A stretch of DNA of 64,000 nt from Desulfovibrio sp. (GTDB lineage Bacteria > Desulfobacterota > Desulfovibrionia > Desulfovibrionales > Desulfovibrionaceae). Location: NCBI RefSeq assembly GCF_019422935.1, contig NZ_JAHZCJ010000003.1:124001-188000 (forward strand), in the 5' to 3' direction. Positions 17,061 to 26,653 of the stretch are shown one piece after another (within the stretch, counting starts at the first letter, position 1; each line of letters starts with the position of its first letter). Made by a program: the position numbers and the translations under genes. The notes under the pieces were generated by a model that did not search any database, had not been told where the DNA came from, and saw only the letters and a program-made list of their open reading frames with translations.

Positions 17061-17804
17061 ATGATCCGTCGTCTGTTGCTGGCCCTGGTTGCCGTTTCCC
17101 TTTTGTGCGGCCAGGCCATGGCTGCTGAAAAATTTGTTGTGGCCACCGACTGCACCTGGCCCCCCATGGAAATGCTGGACGCCAACAAGCAGCCTGAAGG
17201 TTTTGATGTGGACTTCATCAAAGCTGTCGCCAAGGCTGCCGGCTTTGAAGTTGACGTGCGCAACATCGCATGGGACGGCATTTTCGGCGGCGTAGCCACC
17301 GGACAGTACGACATCGTGGCCTCCGCCACCACGATCACTGAAGAACGCCAAAAGCAGTTTGACTTCTCTGATCCTTATTATGAAGTTGCCCAGGCTGTGG
17401 TGCTGCCCGCTGGCAAGAGCATCAAGACCCTGGCTGACCTCAAGGGCAAGAAGGTCGGCGGCCAGATCGGCACCACCGGCGTGTTCGTTATCCGCAAGGC
17501 TGGCGTGACTGTTGACCTCAAGGAATATGACGATGTGGGCCTGGCCATTCAGGACATGCTGGGCGGTCGCCTTGACGCCGTTATCTGCGATGATCCGGTC
17601 GCGCTCTACTACGTCAACAAAAAGGCCGACACCGCTGGCAAGCTGAACATTTCTTTCAAGACCGAAGAAAAGGAATACTACGGCTTTACCGTGCGCAAGG
17701 GCCGCAAGGACCTGGTGGAAAAGCTGAACAAGGGCATCAAGGCCGTGAAAGCTTCCGGCGTGGAAGCCCAGTTGCTCCAGAAGTGGATGGGCGCTTCCAA
17801 ATAA
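17061..17804 (+). CDS. Polar amino-acid ABC transporter, periplasmic binding protein 2
   Basis: A tandem paralogue of the preceding gene with the same length (247 aa) and long stretches of identity, including DCTWPPMEMLDANKQPEGF and KGKKVGGQIGTTG. ATG 17061 follows AAGGAG. Differences gather around the pocket edge (for example STDYLRAMGK versus DVDFIKAVAK, and FSAPYYEVV versus FSDPYYEVA), which could alter ligand range. Conserved ligand residues are kept. A 10-bp hairpin follows at 17829-17856, before the permease gene. This is a recent duplication within the operon. Confidence 0.92.
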   Translation: MIRRLLLALVAVSLLCGQAMAAEKFVVATDCTWPPMEMLDANKQPEGFDVDFIKAVAKAAGFEVDVRNIAWDGIFGGVATGQYDIVASATTITEERQKQFDFSDPYYEVAQAVVLPAGKSIKTLADLKGKKVGGQIGTTGVFVIRKAGVTVDLKEYDDVGLAIQDMLGGRLDAVICDDPVALYYVNKKADTAGKLNISFKTEEKEYYGFTVRKGRKDLVEKLNKGIKAVKASGVEAQLLQKWMGASK

Positions 17805-17828
17805 TTTTCTTTTCTTGTGATATTTTGC

Positions 17829-17856
17829 TGGCTTCCGGGCGTTTGTCCGGAAGCCA
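17829..17856 (+). other. Intercistronic hairpin before the permease gene
   Basis: TGGCTTCCGG (17829-17838) pairs perfectly with CCGGAAGCCA (17847-17856). With no T-run it probably stabilises the upstream mRNA, so that binding protein is made in excess over permease and ATPase. Confidence 0.5.
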
Positions 17857-17976
17857 TTGCATAAACCAGGGCAATGCCTTACATCACAGGGCCAGCCCGT
17901 TATAACCCGCGGCATCCCGGCACGGCCCAGCCCTTGCCTGCCGCCAGCCTCAAACGCCTTGTCATGAAGGACTGCG

Positions 17977-18777
17977 ATGCACGATAAAAAAGATGGAAGC
18001 AAAGGCAACATCATTATGGTCACGGATGGCGCGTCCATCCCCGACCCGCGTGAATGGCGCCTGATAAACGCATGGTCTATCGCCCTTGTTGGCGCGCTCG
18101 GCACCCTGTTCACGCTCTGCACGCTCTGGCCCGAGCCATACCTGCGCATTTTGCTTTACCTGCCGGACGGCATACTGATCACATTCAAGATCACCATGCT
18201 TTCCATCTGCTGTGCGGTGCCGCTTGGCTTGCTCACAGGTCTTGGTCGCATTTCAGACAACCGCCTCATAAATCTCATCGCCTCCACCTATGTGGAAGTG
18301 ATACGCGGCATCCCCCTGCTGGTGCAGATATTCTACATCTACTACGCCCTCTCGCGCTTTGTGCAGGTGAGCGGCGTAACATCTGCGGTGGTCGCCATCA
18401 GTTTTTGCTACGGCGCCTACATGGGCGAAGTGTTCCGCGCGGGCATCACGGCCATCAACAAGGGGCAGACCGAAGCTGCGCGCTCGCTGGGCTTCAACCG
18501 CTACCAGACCATGCGCCTTGTGGTGCTGCCCCAGGCCATGCGCACCATTCTGCCCCCCGTTGGCAACGAATGCATCGCCATGCTCAAGGATACCTCGCTT
18601 GTATCCATCATGGCCGTGCCGGACATCATGCAACGCGCGCGCAGCTTTGTGGGCACCACCTACCTGTATTTTGAGACCTACACCATGGTGGCAATCATTT
18701 ATCTCATTATCACCCTTGTGCTCTCCAAGGCTGTGAGCATCATGGAATCCAGGCTGAACTACTATGACGGAAAATAG
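17977..18777 (+). CDS. Polar amino-acid ABC transporter permease (HisM/GlnP family)
   Basis: A 266-aa inner-membrane permease with a GAAGGA site. It has five or six membrane spans and the EAA loop for ATPase contact: [22 protein letters not shown]. The conserved [19 protein letters not shown] segment is typical of the His/Glu/Gln/Arg/opine permease family. A long hydrophilic N-terminus of about 25 residues precedes the first span. Only one permease gene is present, so it probably forms a homodimer. The ATPase gene overlaps its last 14 bases. Confidence 0.93.
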   Translation: MHDKKDGSKGNIIMVTDGASIPDPREWRLINAWSIALVGALGTLFTLCTLWPEPYLRILLYLPDGILITFKITMLSICCAVPLGLLTGLGRISDNRLINLIASTYVEVIRGIPLLVQIFYIYYALSRFVQVSGVTSAVVAISFCYGAYMGEVFRAGITAINKGQTEAARSLGFNRYQTMRLVVLPQAMRTILPPVGNECIAMLKDTSLVSIMAVPDIMQRARSFVGTTYLYFETYTMVAIIYLIITLVLSKAVSIMESRLNYYDGK

Positions 18778-19510
18778 CGCCGCCCCCATTATCTCCATCA
18801 ATCATGTCTGGAAGTACTTTGGTTCGCTGCCTGCCTTGCAGGATGTGAGTCTGGATATTGCTCCCGGCGAACGTGTGGTTATTATCGGCCCTTCCGGCTC
18901 CGGCAAGTCCACCCTGTTGCGCTCCATCAACAGACTGGAACAGATCGACCAGGGCAGCATCATTGTTCAGGGTCAGGATATCCAGAGCGATGAGAACAAC
19001 ATCAACGAGATGCGTCAGAATCTGGGCATGGTTTTTCAGCAGTTCAATCTTTTTCCGCACAAGACGGTACTGGAAAACCTCACTCTTGCCCCGCGCCACC
19101 TGCGCAAGCTCTCGCGCGAAGAAGCCGATGCCCGTGCCCTGAGTCTGCTCAAAAAGGTAGGCATCAGCGACAAGGCCAACGTGTACCCTGCCATGCTTTC
19201 GGGCGGGCAGCAGCAGCGTGTTGCCATTGCGCGCGCCCTGGCCATGCAGCCCTCCATCATGCTCTTTGACGAGCCGACATCAGCCCTTGACCCCGAAATG
19301 GTGGGCGAAGTGCTGGACGTTATGGTGAAGCTGGCAGAAGAAGGCATGACAATGGTTTGTGTAACCCACGAAATGGGCTTTGCGCGCACTGTCGCCGACC
19401 GCCTCATTTTTATGGATCAAGGTCAGATTGTGGAAATGGGCAAGCCTGAAATGCTCTTCACTGCCCCCCGCCATCCGCGCTTGCGGCAGTTCCTGAACCA
19501 GATTCTGTAG
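18764..19510 (+). CDS. Polar amino-acid ABC transporter ATPase (GlnQ/HisP family)
   Basis: A 248-aa ATPase that powers uptake through the preceding permease. It shows Walker [11 protein letters not shown]-loop [10 protein letters not shown], signature LSGGQQQR, Walker [15 protein letters not shown] and the H-loop in CVTHEMGFA. The start codon lies inside the permease gene, so translation is coupled. The closest families are glutamine, histidine and general L-amino-acid transporters. Confidence 0.95.
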   Translation: MTENSAAPIISINHVWKYFGSLPALQDVSLDIAPGERVVIIGPSGSGKSTLLRSINRLEQIDQGSIIVQGQDIQSDENNINEMRQNLGMVFQQFNLFPHKTVLENLTLAPRHLRKLSREEADARALSLLKKVGISDKANVYPAMLSGGQQQRVAIARALAMQPSIMLFDEPTSALDPEMVGEVLDVMVKLAEEGMTMVCVTHEMGFARTVADRLIFMDQGQIVEMGKPEMLFTAPRHPRLRQFLNQIL

Positions 19511-19650
19511 TTCGCTTTTGGGCAGGAGGGCCCTTTGCCCGCAAGGGTTCCTTCCTGCCTAGTCTCTCCTCCCTCTTTCCCGCCATCCCTTATGTGCTGC
19601 GTCAGCGGCTATGCCCTCCACGGCGAAACACCAAGGGAGTGAACAAAACC

Positions 19651-20799
19651 ATGAACGCGCCCCATACACATAGCCCCACCGTGGCCGTTGCCGTGAGCGG
19701 CGGCGTGGACAGCCTGTGCGCAGTGGTTATGCTGCACAATGCGGGCTTTCGCGTATTGGCCCTGCACGGTCTTTTTTTGCCAGACGGCCCAACCGTTGCC
19801 CCTGCGGGGCTGGCGGAAGCCTGCGCCGCGCTTGGGGTTCCCCTGCATGTGGCCGACCTGCGCGAGGCCTTTCAGCGCGAAGTGCTGACCCCCTTTGCCG
19901 CAGCCTATGCGCAGGGCCGCACACCCAACCCTTGCGCCTACTGCAACCGGGCCATAAAATTTGGCGTGCTGCTCGACACCGCCCTGGCTCTCGGCGCGGA
20001 CAAGCTTGCCACAGGACATTACGCCCGCCTTGTTCCCGGCCCGGATTCGCCAGCAACTGCGGCCGAGGGCGAAAACTCCGAATCCTATCCCCTGCTTGCC
20101 GCAGCAACGGATGCAGCCAAGGATCAGAGCTATTTTCTCAGCCTTGTGCCGCGCAAACGGCTGAGTCGCGCCCTGTTCCCGCTTTATGGGCAGAACAAGG
20201 AGCAAACCCGCGCCATTGTGGCGGCTGCCGGGCTGGCAGTTCCCCTGCCGTCAGAGAGCCAGGATATCTGTTTTGCCCCGCCCACAGCGCAGGCTGGCAT
20301 GTCTGCCGCCGAGGCCTACCGGCCCTTTCTGGAGCGGCACTGGCAGGCGGCTGGCACTATCGCGCCGGGGCCGGGGCCAGTGCTCTTGCTGGACATTGCG
20401 GGCAACAGGCGCGAAATCGCCCGACACAAAGGGCTGTGGCGTTATACGGAGGGGCAGCGCAAGGGCCTTGGCATTGCCCATACTGAGCCGCTTTTTGTGC
20501 TGACCAAGGATAGCGCGACCAACACCCTTGTGGTCGGGCCGCGTGCTTTGCTGGGTATACGCACCTGCGTGACCGGGCCAGCCAACATCGCATTGCCGCC
20601 GCATCTTTGGCCTGACAGGTTGCTTGTACGTCTGCGGCATCGGCAGCGGCCATGCCCCGCGAGCGTGCACGTTGATAATACGTGCTTGCGTATAGTGCTG
20701 GGTGAACCGCAGTTTCCTACGGCTCCCGGACAGGTGGCAGCGGTTTATGACGAAGAAGGCCGCGTACTGGCTGCGGGCGTGGTTGAAGAGATGGCCTGA
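19651..20799 (+). CDS. mnmA: tRNA-specific 2-thiouridylase
   Basis: A 382-aa enzyme that thiolates U34 of Lys, Glu and Gln tRNAs. The ATP pyrophosphatase P-loop is AVSGGVDS. The two catalytic cysteines are in NPCAYCNRAIKFG and in SESQDICF. TGHYAR and the KDQSYFL motif are also conserved. The C-terminal beta-barrel region contains LWRYTEGQRKGLG. The start ATG 19651 is preferred because it places the P-loop at the normal distance and has GGGAG upstream. It is separate from the ABC operon, 140 nt upstream. Confidence 0.94.
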   Translation: MNAPHTHSPTVAVAVSGGVDSLCAVVMLHNAGFRVLALHGLFLPDGPTVAPAGLAEACAALGVPLHVADLREAFQREVLTPFAAAYAQGRTPNPCAYCNRAIKFGVLLDTALALGADKLATGHYARLVPGPDSPATAAEGENSESYPLLAAATDAAKDQSYFLSLVPRKRLSRALFPLYGQNKEQTRAIVAAAGLAVPLPSESQDICFAPPTAQAGMSAAEAYRPFLERHWQAAGTIAPGPGPVLLLDIAGNRREIARHKGLWRYTEGQRKGLGIAHTEPLFVLTKDSATNTLVVGPRALLGIRTCVTGPANIALPPHLWPDRLLVRLRHRQRPCPASVHVDNTCLRIVLGEPQFPTAPGQVAAVYDEEGRVLAAGVVEEMA

Positions 20800-20825
20800 A
20801 TTCACGCAGGTATGTTTCCTTTATG

Positions 20826-21600
20826 ATGGGTGTGGGTGAGCCTGTCAGGCTGATTTACGCAAACCCGACTTTTACGGCCTGAATGCCTCAGCGCCGGGAT
20901 TTTGATGCTCACGTACATGAGTACGCTGCGCTCAAAATCCCGGCGCTTCCTTTTCAGACCGCAAAAACCGTATTTTGCAAATTCGACCAACACCAACCAT
21001 CGCCTCCGCTACGCTCCGGCGAGTCTAAGGAAGGCGACTTCACGACCAGCTCCTGATGACGAGCCAAGTTCCAGTTACGCGCAATTCATCCGCCTTATCC
21101 TGGCTGAATAAAATTCGATACTGTCTCTACTCCCATGCCTCGCGAACTATTTCACCCCGCTTTTGTGATTTCAGCTACGTGTCGGCGACGCTTGCCTTAG
21201 CCAGCTGAAAAAGACTTTGCATATCTGACTGTGGGCTAAGCGAAACCTCCAATTGTCAATGATTGTCAAATTCAAAGAATGCACTGCAACGTCACCGTTA
21301 CTGGTGTTATCCGGCTGAAACGGAAAATCATCCAAAGCGAATCTGTACTTTGGCATTTACGCGGCGCGGAGGGAGATCGCCTGAACGAGTGCAGCGAGTG
21401 AAGGAAGCTCCCGCCGCTACAGCCGCGTTGCCCTCGCCACGCGGGGGGAATTGAAGATTCCTCTTTGGGGGTGCTTCGGGGGGGATGCAAGGGGGGCCGA
21501 GAAGGGGGCGCAGCCCCATAACCGGCCCCACCTTGCCGCGCGCCGCGCAGGCGTCCCGAACTCCGCCGGACGGCGGAATAGCGTGCCCAAAGGGAATTCA
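20826..21600 (+). repeat. Composite intergenic repeat, copy 1 (about 0.8 kb)
   Basis: The 912-nt gap between mnmA and gcvPB contains no supported gene. It holds two blocks that recur, in inverted orientation and the same internal order, at 44.8-45.6 kb. Block A (about 20830-21105) carries a long two-part hairpin: outer arms at 20870-20883 and 20953-20966, and a perfect 16-bp inner stem at 20890-20905 with 20932-20947. Block B (about 21350-21580) is GC-rich, with runs of G, a GGGGGCGCAGCCCC hairpin and CTCCGCCGGACGGCGGA. The middle is less conserved. Short reading frames here (for example 20802-20996, minus) arise from the repeat. Confidence 0.75.
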
Positions 21601-21663
21601 AACAAAAAAACAGGCCTCAGCATCAGCCAAGGCCCGTAATAAAAGTTTTTGCGGGATGGGGGT

Positions 21664-21705
21664 TTGGGGGCAGGGGGCTTTTTACAAAAAGCCCCCTGCC
21701 CCCAA
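21664..21705. terminator. Long perfect hairpin after gcvPB
   Basis: Two 20-nt arms (21664-21683 and 21686-21705) pair perfectly around a two-base centre: a run of G, CA, a run of G, CTTTTT and its complement. It starts 6 nt beyond the gcvPB stop on the minus strand. Its position suggests a terminator for the gcv operon, though no T-run follows outside the stem. Confidence 0.6.
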
Positions 21706-21711
21706 TTATCT

Positions 21712-23160
21712 CTATCCCATATCTTCCGTCAGCACCATCTGACGCGCGGCGGCGGTTTCATCCAGACGCCGCACAGGCAGGTTGGTGGGCAGTTCCTGAA
21801 GAGACTGCGGATCTGCCTTGCCCGTGAGGATGATCTCCTGCAGGGCTTCAACGTAATCGTCCAGGGTTTCCTTGCTTTCCGTCTCCGTGGGTTCGGCCAT
21901 GAGGCACTCGTGCACGATAAGCGGGAAGTAGATGGTGGGCGCGTGAATGCCGCGTTGCAGCAAGGCTTTGGCGATATCCAGAGCGCGCAGGCCCTGCGGC
22001 GCGGAGGCCACGAATTCGTGCGCGCAGAAACGATCCTTGAAAGGAATCTCCAGCACGTTCTCAAGCTTTTTCTTGAGGTAGTTGGCGTTGAGCACCGCGT
22101 ATTCAGATGCGCGGGTGAGTCCTTCGCCGCCGAGGCGCAGCATGTAGGCCAGGGCTTTGATAACCACGCCAAAGCTGCCGTAGAAGGGGCCAATGGGACC
22201 GATGGTCTGCGGCAGATTGTAATCGAGGAAGAAGCGCCCGTCAGGATGCTTTGCCACGCGCGGGGCGGGCATAAAGGGCAGCAGGCGGTCGGTGACGCCT
22301 ACGGGGCCAGCGCCGGGGCCGCCGCCGCCATGCGGGGTGGCCAGGGTTTTGTGCACGTTGAGGTGCACCACGTCAAAGCCCACATCGCCCATGCGCATTT
22401 TGCCCATGATGGCGTTCATGTTCGCACCGTCGTAGTACAGCAGGGCATCAACCTTGCGCAGCTCTGCCACGATACGGGGCAGGTGTACTTCCATGAGGCC
22501 GAGGGTGTTGGGGCAGGTCATCATGAGGCCCGCCACATCCTCGCCGTGTTCGGCAATGGCCGCCACGATGGCTTCGGGGTCCACCATGCCGTCACGCGAT
22601 TCGATGTTGATGGCGTCAAATCCGGCAAGAGCGGCGGAGGCAGGATTAGTGCCGTGGGCCGCATCGGGAATGAGCATTTTTTTGCGATTGCGCCCCTTGG
22701 CCTTGTGGTAGGCGGCAATGAGCTTTACGCCGGTGAATTCGCCGTTGGCCCCGGCCATGGGCTGGAAGGTAAAGGCCTTCATGCCCGTGAGTTCGCAGAG
22801 CAGGTTTTCGGCTTCATACAGGCATTGCAGCGCGCCCTGGGCGCAGTCGGCACCGCCCTCAAGCTGAGCCATCATGGGATGCAGGTGGGTAAAGCCCGGC
22901 AGCGCGGCCACGTATTCCATGAACTTGGGATTGTACTTCATGGTGCAGGAGCCAAGGGGGTAAAAATTGGCGTCCACGCTGTAGTTGAGCTGCGAGAGCT
23001 GGGTGAAGTGGCGCACCACGTCCAGTTCCGAACATTCGGGCAGACGGGGAGCTTTTTTGCGCAGCAGGTCTGCGGGCAACATGGCCTCTGCCTTGGGGGC
23101 GTCGCTGTTCAGGCAGTAAGCGGTGCGCCCGGAAACGGATTTGGCGAAAATGGTTTTCAC
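21712..23160 (-). CDS. gcvPB: Glycine dehydrogenase (decarboxylating) subunit 2
   Basis: A 482-aa P-protein beta subunit, the PLP half of the split glycine decarboxylase. GTG 23160 follows GGGAGGT and overlaps the gcvPA stop in GTGA. The PLP lysine lies in HLNVHKTLATPHGGGGPG. Other conserved blocks are NYSVDANFYPLGSCTMKYNP and IPDAAHGTNPASA. With GcvPA it decarboxylates glycine and passes the aminomethyl group to lipoyl-GcvH. It is the last gene of the gcv cluster. Confidence 0.96.
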   Translation of the reverse strand: MKTIFAKSVSGRTAYCLNSDAPKAEAMLPADLLRKKAPRLPECSELDVVRHFTQLSQLNYSVDANFYPLGSCTMKYNPKFMEYVAALPGFTHLHPMMAQLEGGADCAQGALQCLYEAENLLCELTGMKAFTFQPMAGANGEFTGVKLIAAYHKAKGRNRKKMLIPDAAHGTNPASAALAGFDAINIESRDGMVDPEAIVAAIAEHGEDVAGLMMTCPNTLGLMEVHLPRIVAELRKVDALLYYDGANMNAIMGKMRMGDVGFDVVHLNVHKTLATPHGGGGPGAGPVGVTDRLLPFMPAPRVAKHPDGRFFLDYNLPQTIGPIGPFYGSFGVVIKALAYMLRLGGEGLTRASEYAVLNANYLKKKLENVLEIPFKDRFCAHEFVASAPQGLRALDIAKALLQRGIHAPTIYFPLIVHECLMAEPTETESKETLDDYVEALQEIILTGKADPQSLQELPTNLPVRRLDETAAARQMVLTEDMG

Positions 23161-24488
23161 AGCAGACCTCCCATGATTTCGGCCAGCTTGTCTATCTGGG
23201 TGCGGTTGTTGGCCTCGGTGCACGAGAGCAGCAGCACGTTTTCCATGCCGGGATAGTGCTTGCCCAGCGGATAACCGGGCACGACGCCCTTGGGCGTCAT
23301 GGCTTTGACCACTTCAGCGGCGGACATGGGCAGGCGCAGGGCCACTTCCGAACCGAAGGGCGCGCTGTTGAGCAGTTCCACGCCCTTGAGGGCGGTGAGG
23401 CGCTCAACGGCGTAGCGGGCAAGTGCCATGTTGTTTTCGGCAACCCGGGTGAGGCCTTGCGGGCCAAGCAGGCTCATGTGGATGAGCGAACGCAGGGCGC
23501 AGAGAGCCTGGTTGGAACAGATGTTGGAAGTGGCCTTGGCGCGGCGGATGTGCTGCTCGCGAGCTTGCAGGGTCAGCACGTAGCCGGTTTTGCCGTCCAC
23601 ATCGGTGGTGCGGCCCACAATGCGGCCAGGAAACTGGCGGATGTGCTCCTTGCGGCAGGCCATGAGCCCGAGGTAGGGGCCGCCGAAAGAGAGATTCAGG
23701 CCCATGCTCTGGCCTTCGGCCACGGCCACATCCGCACCCATCTCGCCGGGCGTTTTGAGCACGGACTGCATGACCGGATACACGGAGATGACACCAAAGG
23801 CCTTGTTGGAACGGGCCTTGGCAAACAGGGCCGTGTAGTCCGCCACTGCGCCGAAAAAGTTGGGATTCTGCACAATAACGGCAGCGCATGTAGCATCGGT
23901 GGCAGCCATGAGGGCGTCCATGTCGCTGCAACCATTCTGCTGGGGTACGGTCTTGATTTCCAGATCAAGGCTGGAAACATAGGCCTCCAGCATGGAGCGC
24001 CAGATGGGGTTGACGGCTTCGTCCACCACCAGCAGGCGGCGGCGCGTGGAGCGCACGGCCATCATGGCGGCTTCAAAAATGGCGGTGCCGCCGTCATACA
24101 CGGAGGCATTGCCGCAATCCATTTCCATCAGGCGGCTGACGGCGGTCTGGAACTCAAAAATGGCCTGCAAGGTGCCCTGCGAGCATTCTGCCTGATAGGG
24201 CGTGTAGGCGGTGTAAAATTCGCTGCGGCCAGAAAGCGCGTCCACAGCCTTGGGGATGTCGTGGTTATAAAAGCCCGCACCGAGAAAGGACACATGGCCG
24301 GGGCAGTTTTTGGCTGCCAGCTCTTCAAAGTGTCCGCAGACTGCGGCTTCGCTCTGCCCCTTGGGCAAATCAAAGCTCTGGGGACGCATGCTGGAGGGGA
24401 TGTCGGAAAAAAGCTCATCCAGACTGCGCACGCCAACTACGGAGAGCATTTCATGCAACTCTTCCGGCGTATGGGGAATGTATGGCAT
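23157..24488 (-). CDS. gcvPA: Glycine dehydrogenase (decarboxylating) subunit 1
   Basis: A 443-aa P-protein alpha subunit. ATG 24488 has AAGGAG upstream. Family blocks include MPYIPHTPEELHEML at the start, FLGAGFYNHDIP, YTPYQAECSQGTLQ, and MDCGNASVYDGGTA. It lacks the PLP lysine, which GcvPB provides. It is preceded by a 346-nt gap containing a hairpin repeat, which splits the cluster into gcvT-gcvH and gcvPA-gcvPB halves. Confidence 0.96.
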   Translation of the reverse strand: MPYIPHTPEELHEMLSVVGVRSLDELFSDIPSSMRPQSFDLPKGQSEAAVCGHFEELAAKNCPGHVSFLGAGFYNHDIPKAVDALSGRSEFYTAYTPYQAECSQGTLQAIFEFQTAVSRLMEMDCGNASVYDGGTAIFEAAMMAVRSTRRRLLVVDEAVNPIWRSMLEAYVSSLDLEIKTVPQQNGCSDMDALMAATDATCAAVIVQNPNFFGAVADYTALFAKARSNKAFGVISVYPVMQSVLKTPGEMGADVAVAEGQSMGLNLSFGGPYLGLMACRKEHIRQFPGRIVGRTTDVDGKTGYVLTLQAREQHIRRAKATSNICSNQALCALRSLIHMSLLGPQGLTRVAENNMALARYAVERLTALKGVELLNSAPFGSEVALRLPMSAAEVVKAMTPKGVVPGYPLGKHYPGMENVLLLSCTEANNRTQIDKLAEIMGGLL

Positions 24489-24834
24489 ACTAGCTCCTTG
24501 CCGCCGGACACGTTGTACCGCTTGTGCGACGGCAGCCGCTGTGAAAGGGACTCCGGCTGGAACCCGCCGTTGTACGACGCTGCTCCAGCCGGTGCGAAAG
24601 AAAAAATTTCAGGCTGTTACACACTTGGTGCAAAAGTTTGCCAGCGCACAGGCAGCCCAAAATCATACATGGGTAACTTGGTTAAACTGCGCTACCCACG
24701 TCAAACGGCATGCCGTGGATTTTCGGTTCCGGCAAGGAAGACGATTTTTTTATGCAGGGAGTGTACTCTTAGGTACTCGACCGAAATAAAAAAATTGTCT
24801 GACGCAGCCGGAAACGAAAAGACACGCATGCCGT
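24489..24834. other. Gap between gcvH and gcvPA
   Basis: No gene is supported. It contains one copy of the roughly 100-nt hairpin repeat family (24718-24822) and a second stem closer to gcvPA (CTCCGGCTGGAACCCGCC...GCTCCAGCCGG around 24551-24592). No glycine riboswitch signature is visible on either strand. Confidence 0.5.
24718..24822 (-). repeat. Hairpin repeat family, copy 1
   Basis: Read on the minus strand this copy has the family's core: a run of T then AT, CGGTCGAGTA, a variable centre, TACACTC-CT, then AT and a run of A. Outer arms TTTCCGGC and GCCGGAA close a long imperfect hairpin. The same core occurs on the plus strand near 57.8 and 60.3 kb. It lies between gcvH and gcvPA and may attenuate or end transcription. 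Confidence 0.6.
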
Positions 24835-25221
24835 TTAATGTTTCTCAGTGGCGCAATGGGCCTCGTAAGCCGCCGCGTCCAGCAGACCGCCGGGCTTGTG
24901 GGCCAGCTTGACGCGCACAATCCAGCCTTCGCCAAAGGGATCGCTGTTGCAAAGCTCGGGGGTGTTTTCCAGAGCTTCGTTCACGGCTATCACTTCGCCC
25001 GAAACGGGAGAAATCAGGTCGCTGGCGGCCTTGACCGACTCCACAGAGCCGAATTCCTTGTCTTCAGAAAGCTGATCGCCCACGGGGGGCAGTTCCACGT
25101 AGGTGATATCGCCGAGGGATTCCTGGGCAAAACTGGTGATGCCGATGACGGCCTCGTCCCCTTCAATGCGGGTCCATTCGTGGCTGGTGCTGTACAGAAT
25201 ATCGGCGGGATTGGTAGCCAT
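24835..25221 (-). CDS. gcvH: Glycine cleavage system H protein
   Basis: A 128-aa lipoyl carrier protein. ATG 25221 has AGGAG seven bases upstream. The lipoylated lysine is in [12 protein letters not shown], and conserved blocks [18 protein letters not shown] and [11 protein letters not shown] are present. It shuttles the aminomethyl group between the P, T and L proteins. It follows gcvT by 97 nt in the same operon. Confidence 0.96.
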   Translation of the reverse strand: MATNPADILYSTSHEWTRIEGDEAVIGITSFAQESLGDITYVELPPVGDQLSEDKEFGSVESVKAASDLISPVSGEVIAVNEALENTPELCNSDPFGEGWIVRVKLAHKPGGLLDAAAYEAHCATEKH

Positions 25222-25318
25222 GTGCAAACTCCTGAAAAATTGGGTTCAATCGTTATAAAAATTACGCTGCCTTGCGGGATGTGCCGTGCGATGCGGCCCC
25301 CACAGATCAACGACCGTA

Positions 25319-26401
25319 TCAGGCCAGTTTTTTACGCGCGGTGCCTTCAGTGTAGAACGGCGCTTCAACCCGCGCGGCGGGCAGTTCCGTTCTGGCGGCG
25401 CGAACCACAAAATTCTCGGCCCCGGCATGCGCGGCCTTGACCCAGGCAAAGGCGATCACATAGCCCAGCGAGGGCGCAAACGAACCGCTGGTCACGTGGC
25501 CCACTTCCGTACCTTCAGCAAGGGCAACCACATCGCCATGACGTGCGGCGCGGCGGCCGTCAATGCGCAGGGGCACCAGCACTTCGGCAATGTTCTGCGC
25601 GCCTTCGCGGCCCACATAGTCGGCTGTGCTGGTCATCATGCGGCCCATACCGGCCTCGGCGGGGCTGTGATTCTCGTCCAGATCGTGTCCGTACAGGGGC
25701 AAGCCAGCCTCAAGGCGCAGGGTATCGCGCGCGCCAAGGCCTATGGGCTTGACGCGTTCGTCAGCCAGCAGGGCGCTCCAGAAAGCCTCGGTCACGGAAC
25801 TCTCAATATACAGTTCGTAGCCCAGCTCGCCGGTGTAGCCTGTGCGGCTCACCAGCAGGGGCGTACCCTGCCAGGTGGTTTCGCGGAAGCCGAAGTAGCC
25901 GAGATCATGAAAATTCTGACCCAGCAACTTTTCAAGCACATCCAGAGATTCCGGTCCCTGAAGGTCGATCTTGCCGGTTTCTGCGGAAATATCGGTCATC
26001 TTGACGCTTTGGGGCAGTCGGGCGCGCAGCACTGCAAAATCGTTGGCAGCGCAGGCAGCGTTGACCACGGCCATGAAGGAATCAGGGCCGAAGCGGTAGA
26101 TGATGCCGTCGTCCAGCACGCCGCCCTTTTCGTTGAGCAAAAAGCCGTAGCGGCACTTGCCGGGGGCAAGGGTCTGGAGGTTGTGGCTCACGGCCTTGCT
26201 CAGGGCTTCGTCCGCGCCGGGGCCTTCAATAAGAAACTCGCCCATGTGGCAGATATCAAAAAGACCTGCATGCTGGCGGGTGTGCTGATGCTCGACAATA
26301 ATACCCTCATACTGGATAGGCATAAGCCACCCGGCAAAGGGGGCCATTTTTGCGCCATGCGCCTCGTGCCAGGCAGTGAGGGGGGTACGCAGATCCGACA
26401 T
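25319..26401 (-). CDS. gcvT: Aminomethyltransferase, glycine cleavage T protein
   Basis: A 360-aa T protein that transfers the methylene group from GcvH to tetrahydrofolate and releases ammonia. ATG 26401 follows AAGGAG. Conserved blocks are the N-terminal WHEAHGAKMAPFAGW, the catalytic region with DDGIIYRFG, SRTGYTGELGYELY and ARDTLRLEAGLPLYGHDL. It is the first gene of the gcv cluster. No lipoamide dehydrogenase gene is present nearby. Confidence 0.96.
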   Translation of the reverse strand: MSDLRTPLTAWHEAHGAKMAPFAGWLMPIQYEGIIVEHQHTRQHAGLFDICHMGEFLIEGPGADEALSKAVSHNLQTLAPGKCRYGFLLNEKGGVLDDGIIYRFGPDSFMAVVNAACAANDFAVLRARLPQSVKMTDISAETGKIDLQGPESLDVLEKLLGQNFHDLGYFGFRETTWQGTPLLVSRTGYTGELGYELYIESSVTEAFWSALLADERVKPIGLGARDTLRLEAGLPLYGHDLDENHSPAEAGMGRMMTSTADYVGREGAQNIAEVLVPLRIDGRRAARHGDVVALAEGTEVGHVTSGSFAPSLGYVIAFAWVKAAHAGAENFVVRAARTELPAARVEAPFYTEGTARKKLA

Positions 26402-26653
26402 GGAATCTCCTTGAAGTTGGGCAAATAGCTTGCGCTGACGCTATAGAGGACGCGCCAAGGCGGCCCTGCCGTTGCATTGAGCTGCGGCAGGCCGGATCAA
26501 GCGCGGACAACCACTGAAAATATCTATCAAAAATATTACCAAGCCACCGTTTCGAGCGGCTTTTGACATGGTATCACTTCTGCCATGTGGACACAAGAAC
26601 AGACCCGTGCAAGACCAGCCTCGCGAGCAGGGCTGGCGGGGGTCAGCACTGCA

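Noticed and set aside
20802..20996. Short minus-strand frame resembling the one at 45461-45685 on the plus strand
   Set aside because: The similarity comes from the shared composite repeat. The stem arms change in matched pairs, which fits structure rather than protein conservation.
21649..24911. Long plus-strand open frames of over 500 codons opposite gcvPB and gcvPA
   Set aside because: They mirror the codon pattern of the minus-strand gcv genes, lack ribosome sites and encode no known domain; GC-rich codon bias produces them.
24489..26653. Glycine riboswitch in front of gcvT or gcvPA
   Set aside because: I looked for the conserved aptamer segments on the minus strand in both leaders and did not find them.
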